Shown piece after piece: positions 22,232 through 25,318 of a stretch of 25,318 nt of DNA. Numbering within the stretch: the first letter of the stretch is position 1; each line of letters begins with the position of its first letter. The position numbers were made by a program, and so were the translations under genes. This stretch comes from Flavobacteriales bacterium (GTDB taxonomy: Bacteria > Bacteroidota > Bacteroidia > Flavobacteriales > BACL11): NCBI GenBank assembly GCA_012960835.1, contig DUAL01000159.1, positions 1 through 25,318 of the forward strand, written 5' to 3'. The notes beneath the pieces were generated by a model. That model made no database searches and had not been told where the DNA came from. It saw only the letters and a program-made list of their open reading frames with translations.

Positions 22232-24149
22232 ATTGCCCTAAAATCACAAATTCTGTTCTTCTATTTTGGGCTCTCCCTTTTTCTGTTTCATTAGTTATAA
22301 TTGGTTTTTGCTTTCCAAAACCTTGAAAATCTAACCTATCTTTTTTTATTCCATTATCTAGTAAAAAGGAAAAAACTGCCTTTGCTCTATTTTTGGAAAG
22401 CAATAAATTGGCAGAAGCCGAACCAATATTATCGGTATGTCCGTGAATGGCTAATCTTAGTGAATTATTTAATTTTAAATAATCGGAAAATGCAAAAAGA
22501 ATCTCACTAGAAGTATTATTTAGCTCGAATGAATTAGTCGCAAAATAGATATTATCTAATCGGAAAGCTTTACCATTTCCTAATTGTTCTAGCTCAAAAT
22601 CTATTTTTTTTGGAGAAGAAAAATCATCATTATTAGAAGAAATATAGGTGGAATTAAAAGCATATCCTTTTTTATTGATACTAAGCAAAATATCATCCTC
22701 TTTATCAAGGGTTACAGCAATAGTATATTCTCCATTTTGCACGCTAATTTGCTTATTTTCTTTAGTACGAATATTTTTAAGCTGAATACTTGCATCACTG
22801 AGCAGATTACCATTTTCATCCCTTAATTCTCCTTTCAAAAACAAAACTTTTTTCGGCTTTGCCTCATCATACAAATCGAAAGCATACAAATCCCAACCCC
22901 CTATTCCATTTAACTGATTGGAAGCAAAATAGGCCTTCTTCCCATCCGTACTCACAAAAAGCCCTAATTCATCCGCAATGGTATTGATTGGATAACCAAT
23001 ATTTTTTGGCTTTTGCCAATTTCCTAAACTATCTTTTCTGCAAAAGAAAATATCATAACCCCCAACAGATGGAAACTGATTGGAAGCAAAAAACATTGTC
23101 TCAGAATCAGTATGCAAAAAGGGAGATTTTTCATTATCTTTTGTATTGATATTTTTACCCAAATTTTTTGGCTCTAACCACTCCCCTTTTACATTTTTTT
23201 TGATAAAATATAAATCAGCTCCGCCAAATCCACCCTTTCTGTCACTAGCGAAAATAATAGTATTTCCATCAGCAGAAACAGAGGGTTGCGATTCCCAACT
23301 TTTTATACCATTTATCTTCTTGTTAAAGGCAGTAATTTCAGACCATTTTCCATCTGTTTTCTTAAAAGTATAGAATAAATCACAATTATTATAGCCACTA
23401 ATTGAATTGGCGCAAATAGTGAAATACAAGGTATTATTATCAATTGTAATACTCGCCCCGCCCTCATTGGAATTTCTGTTAAATGGAAATGGCATAGGGT
23501 TTCCAGCATTAAAATTTGTTGAATCTTCTGTGCTAAAAATAAACTCTTCTGTAATGGACTGGGTCAAACTGCCAATGTCATTTTTTTTGCCTCTTCTAGT
23601 ATAAAAAACCATTTCCTGGTCGGGCGATAAAATGGGTAAATACTCATCTGCTTTGGTAGAAATCCCTTCTACTACTTGCGGATTAAAAGGCACAGGATTA
23701 TTGATTATATCAGCAATTACTTTTGCTTGCTCATACATCTTTTCAGCTTTATTCTTAGTAATTTCATCCAAACCTAATGCAATTGATTTTTCTAAATATT
23801 TACTTGCATGCCCATACATTTTTCTATCATAGTTTAACTCTCCTAGCAAATAATAAACTAAGGGATTTTTCTGAGGGCAAAACTCAATGGTTTTTAAGGC
23901 AAATTCCTCTGCCAATAAATCTTTATCTTGCTTCCAGTACAGAATAGAAAACAAACGATTTATGGCTGGAATATCTTTATTTCCCTTTGCTTTTTTTAGT
24001 AGGTTTTGTGCTTTATAAAATTGGTTTTTTTCAATAAGGGATGATGCTCGATTACACATTCGTTTTGTTTTTCCATCCTCAGGAAGGCAATCTTGGGCAT
24101 AAGAGAATTGGAGAAAAAAGAAAAAAGAAAAAAGAAAAATTATTCGCAT
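22230..24149 (-). CDS. Second PorE-like OmpA-family protein (TPR, PD40 propeller, OmpA)
   Basis: This 639-residue exported protein (signal peptide 1-18, very phenylalanine-rich) has the same order as the gene at 17547. TPR-like helices lie at 33-148. PD40 blades lie at about 168-425 (SPDQEMVFYTRRG, SADGNTIIFASDRKGG, TDSETMFFASNQF, STDGKKAYFASNQ). A short regulatory-like beta domain follows at 436-520. The OmpA C-terminal domain (528-638) has D573 in GHTDNIG, R588 in LSKNRAKAV and NRR at 629-631. It should anchor to peptidoglycan from the outer membrane side. The coding of residues 4-13 contains a heptamer repeat. The gene begins one base after the symporter stop, so they may be co-transcribed. 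Its TAA overlaps the terminator stem. Confidence 0.88.
   Translation of the reverse strand: MRIIFLFSFFFFLQFSYAQDCLPEDGKTKRMCNRASSLIEKNQFYKAQNLLKKAKGNKDIPAINRLFSILYWKQDKDLLAEEFALKTIEFCPQKNPLVYYLLGELNYDRKMYGHASKYLEKSIALGLDEITKNKAEKMYEQAKVIADIINNPVPFNPQVVEGISTKADEYLPILSPDQEMVFYTRRGKKNDIGSLTQSITEEFIFSTEDSTNFNAGNPMPFPFNRNSNEGGASITIDNNTLYFTICANSISGYNNCDLFYTFKKTDGKWSEITAFNKKINGIKSWESQPSVSADGNTIIFASDRKGGFGGADLYFIKKNVKGEWLEPKNLGKNINTKDNEKSPFLHTDSETMFFASNQFPSVGGYDIFFCRKDSLGNWQKPKNIGYPINTIADELGLFVSTDGKKAYFASNQLNGIGGWDLYAFDLYDEAKPKKVLFLKGELRDENGNLLSDASIQLKNIRTKENKQISVQNGEYTIAVTLDKEDDILLSINKKGYAFNSTYISSNNDDFSSPKKIDFELEQLGNGKAFRLDNIYFATNSFELNNTSSEILFAFSDYLKLNNSLRLAIHGHTDNIGSASANLLLSKNRAKAVFSFLLDNGIKKDRLDFQGFGKQKPIITNETEKGRAQNRRTEFVILGQ
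24113..24140 (-). repeat. Heptanucleotide repeat in signal-peptide coding region
   Basis: On the plus strand GAAAAAA occurs three times in a row (24113-24133), followed by GAAAAAT (24134-24140). On the coding strand this is a TTTTTTC tract within codons 4-13 of the OmpA-family gene, encoding a phenylalanine-rich signal-peptide core. A unit of seven is not a multiple of three, so slippage would shift the frame. Confidence 0.8.
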
Positions 24150-24150
24150 G

Positions 24151-25318
24151 CTAACTCATTAGTTCCTTCTCAGTAACTTCTCGCAATTCACCTTCAGTTG
24201 CTGCAACCACAGTTGCCACAGTAGCATCACCTGTTACATTTACAACCGTTCGCATCATATCTAATATTCTATCCACCGCAAAGATAAGAGCAATTCCTTC
24301 TGGATCAATACCAATAGCGGAAAGCACAATCACTAGCATCACCATTCCAGCACCAGGAACGGCTGCTGCACCAATGGATGCCAAAGTGGCTGTAAGCACA
24401 ATAGTTAGTTGAGCTGCTAAATCCAAATCATAACCAAAAGCTTGGGCAATAAACACAGCCGCTACTGCTTGATACAAAGAAGTACCATCCATATTGATGG
24501 TCGCACCAAGTGGCAACACAAAAGAAGAAACTTCTTCCGATACGCCTAAATGTTCCTCACACCTTTCCATAGTAACAGGCAAAGTTGCAGCAGAGGAAGA
24601 AGTGGAAAATGCCAACATTTGTGCTGGAGAAATAGCTTTGAAAAAATCAACATATTTAACTTTGGTAAATATGCGTAAAACAAGCGGATATACCACCAAT
24701 ATCATAATCAGCAGACCAATAATTACAGTAACTGAATACAGGCCCAAGGCAATAAATAAATCGGCACTACCACCAAAATCAACCACTAAACCACCCAAAA
24801 GAGCAAACACTCCATAAGGTGCCGCCATCATGATGATATCCACAATTTTCAGGATAATATCATTTATGCCATCAAAAAAACCTTTTACATAAGCGGTTTG
24901 CTCGTTCGGTAACATTATCATGGCAATGCCAAATAAAATGGCGAAAAAGATAACCTGCAACATATTGCTGTTATCGGATGCAGCCGATAGAAAATTAGAA
25001 GGAACAATATCCACCACAAATTGAAGTGGACCATCCTCTTTTACATTGGTTGCCGCATTAATTTTATCTCCTGCTTTAGAGGCGTATGCCTCTTTTAACT
25101 CCATGCGTTTCTCCTGGGAAAAAGTATTTCCTGGCTGCACTGAGTTTACTAGAAACAAACCGATTGTTACCGCCACTACTGTAGATGCCAAATAAAAACC
25201 AATGGTTTTACCGCCAATACGCGATAGTTTAGAAATATCAGAAAGGGAAGCCACCCCTTTGATAAGGGAAGCAAAAACTAGTGGCACTGCAATTAGTTTT
25301 AGCAGATTTACAAAGATA
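24151..25318 (-). CDS. Dicarboxylate/amino acid:cation symporter (DAACS family), N-terminus outside window
   Basis: This is a sodium- or proton-coupled carboxylate/glutamate transporter of the GltP/DctA/excitatory-transporter family. The frame remains open to base 25318 (visible codons ...IFVNLLKLIA before VPLVFASLI), so the start is beyond the window; the GTG at 25287 is the internal valine of the family's VPLVF motif. About 388 residues are visible of a usual 410-430. Motifs include the serine-rich loop FSTSSSAATLP, the NMDGTSLYQA substrate/sodium-binding motif, GAAAVPGAG and a final cytosolic acidic tail. Several long hydrophobic helices are present. The exact substrate (glutamate, aspartate or C4-dicarboxylate) cannot be read. 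The OmpA-family gene begins one base after its stop. Confidence 0.93.
   Translation of the reverse strand, partial: IFVNLLKLIAVPLVFASLIKGVASLSDISKLSRIGGKTIGFYLASTVVAVTIGLFLVNSVQPGNTFSQEKRMELKEAYASKAGDKINAATNVKEDGPLQFVVDIVPSNFLSAASDNSNMLQVIFFAILFGIAMIMLPNEQTAYVKGFFDGINDIILKIVDIIMMAAPYGVFALLGGLVVDFGGSADLFIALGLYSVTVIIGLLIMILVVYPLVLRIFTKVKYVDFFKAISPAQMLAFSTSSSAATLPVTMERCEEHLGVSEEVSSFVLPLGATINMDGTSLYQAVAAVFIAQAFGYDLDLAAQLTIVLTATLASIGAAAVPGAGMVMLVIVLSAIGIDPEGIALIFAVDRILDMMRTVVNVTGDATVATVVAATEGELREVTEKELMS

Noticed and set aside
25285..25287. GTG at 25287 as the symporter start
   Set aside because: It encodes the valine of the conserved VPLVF motif and the frame stays open to the window edge.
1..25318. 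Mobile elements, phage or defence islands
   Set aside because: No transposase, integrase, terminal inverted repeats, target duplications or defence-gene motifs were seen, and both tRNA genes lack flanking integrase or obvious direct repeats.

Overview
This is a low-GC chromosomal segment from a member of the Bacteroidota, probably a Flavobacteriales-like lineage, although the exact family cannot be fixed from the window. The evidence is lineage-typical content: a bshA bacillithiol gene, a type IX secretion C-terminal sorting domain, OmpA/PD40 proteins with PorE-like architecture, a DUF6252-type lipoprotein, and promoter matches to the Bacteroidota -7 element TAnnTTTG. Shine-Dalgarno sequences are weak or absent. 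No phage, insertion sequence, integron, CRISPR array or toxin-antitoxin pair is visible. This looks mostly like core genome, with interest in small genes, remnants, overlaps and intergenic structure.

Layout. 1-990: the 3' part of an rRNA uracil methyltransferase gene (RlmD type), closed by a terminator. 1060-3245: a secreted alpha/beta hydrolase, then a likely operon of a DUF899 thioredoxin-like protein and two tiny membrane proteins, the last only 39 residues long. 3242-7882 (minus): an overlapping operon of a two-domain GH3 N-acetylhexosaminidase/serine hydrolase, bshA and coaE. 7998-12718 (plus): a tight operon of a small membrane protein, mutL, two rhomboid proteases and a membrane-anchored endonuclease/exonuclease/phosphatase protein whose stop codon lies inside an antisense tRNA gene. 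12684-12885 (minus): tRNA-Leu(GAG) and tRNA-Lys(UUU), separated by a hairpin terminator. 12948-14111 (minus): a GNAT-like protein. 14152-15449 (plus): a short-chain dehydrogenase and shikimate kinase. 15446-16453 (minus): a phosphoribosyltransferase and a lipoprotein. 16504-16653 (minus): what looks like the decayed end of a gliding/T9SS C-terminal-domain protein. 16735-17550 (plus): a secreted Reeler-like protein with a T9SS sorting tail. 17547-20751 (minus): a PorE-like OmpA protein and a TPR protein. 20752-21071: a 320-bp AT-rich divergent intergenic region with a 24-bp tandem repeat and a 17-bp palindrome. 21072-22184 (plus): trmD and rplS, closed by a bidirectional terminator. 22230-25318 (minus): a second PorE-like OmpA protein behind a DAACS-family symporter that runs off the window.

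Functional threads. One is cell-wall and envelope turnover: a GH3/serine-hydrolase fusion, two OmpA-type peptidoglycan-binding proteins and a TPR partner. Another is thiol/CoA metabolism (bshA-coaE). Translation is represented by RlmD, TrmD, L19 and two tRNAs, and DNA repair by MutL. Three convergent gene pairs each share a 4-bp stop-codon overlap, which shows strong genome compaction. I do not see a convincing undescribed multi-gene system. The most checkable oddities are the C-terminal-domain remnant, the tRNA/stop-codon overlap, the eroded endonuclease motifs of MutL, the small membrane ORFs, the heptamer repeat in a signal-peptide region and the trmD upstream region.
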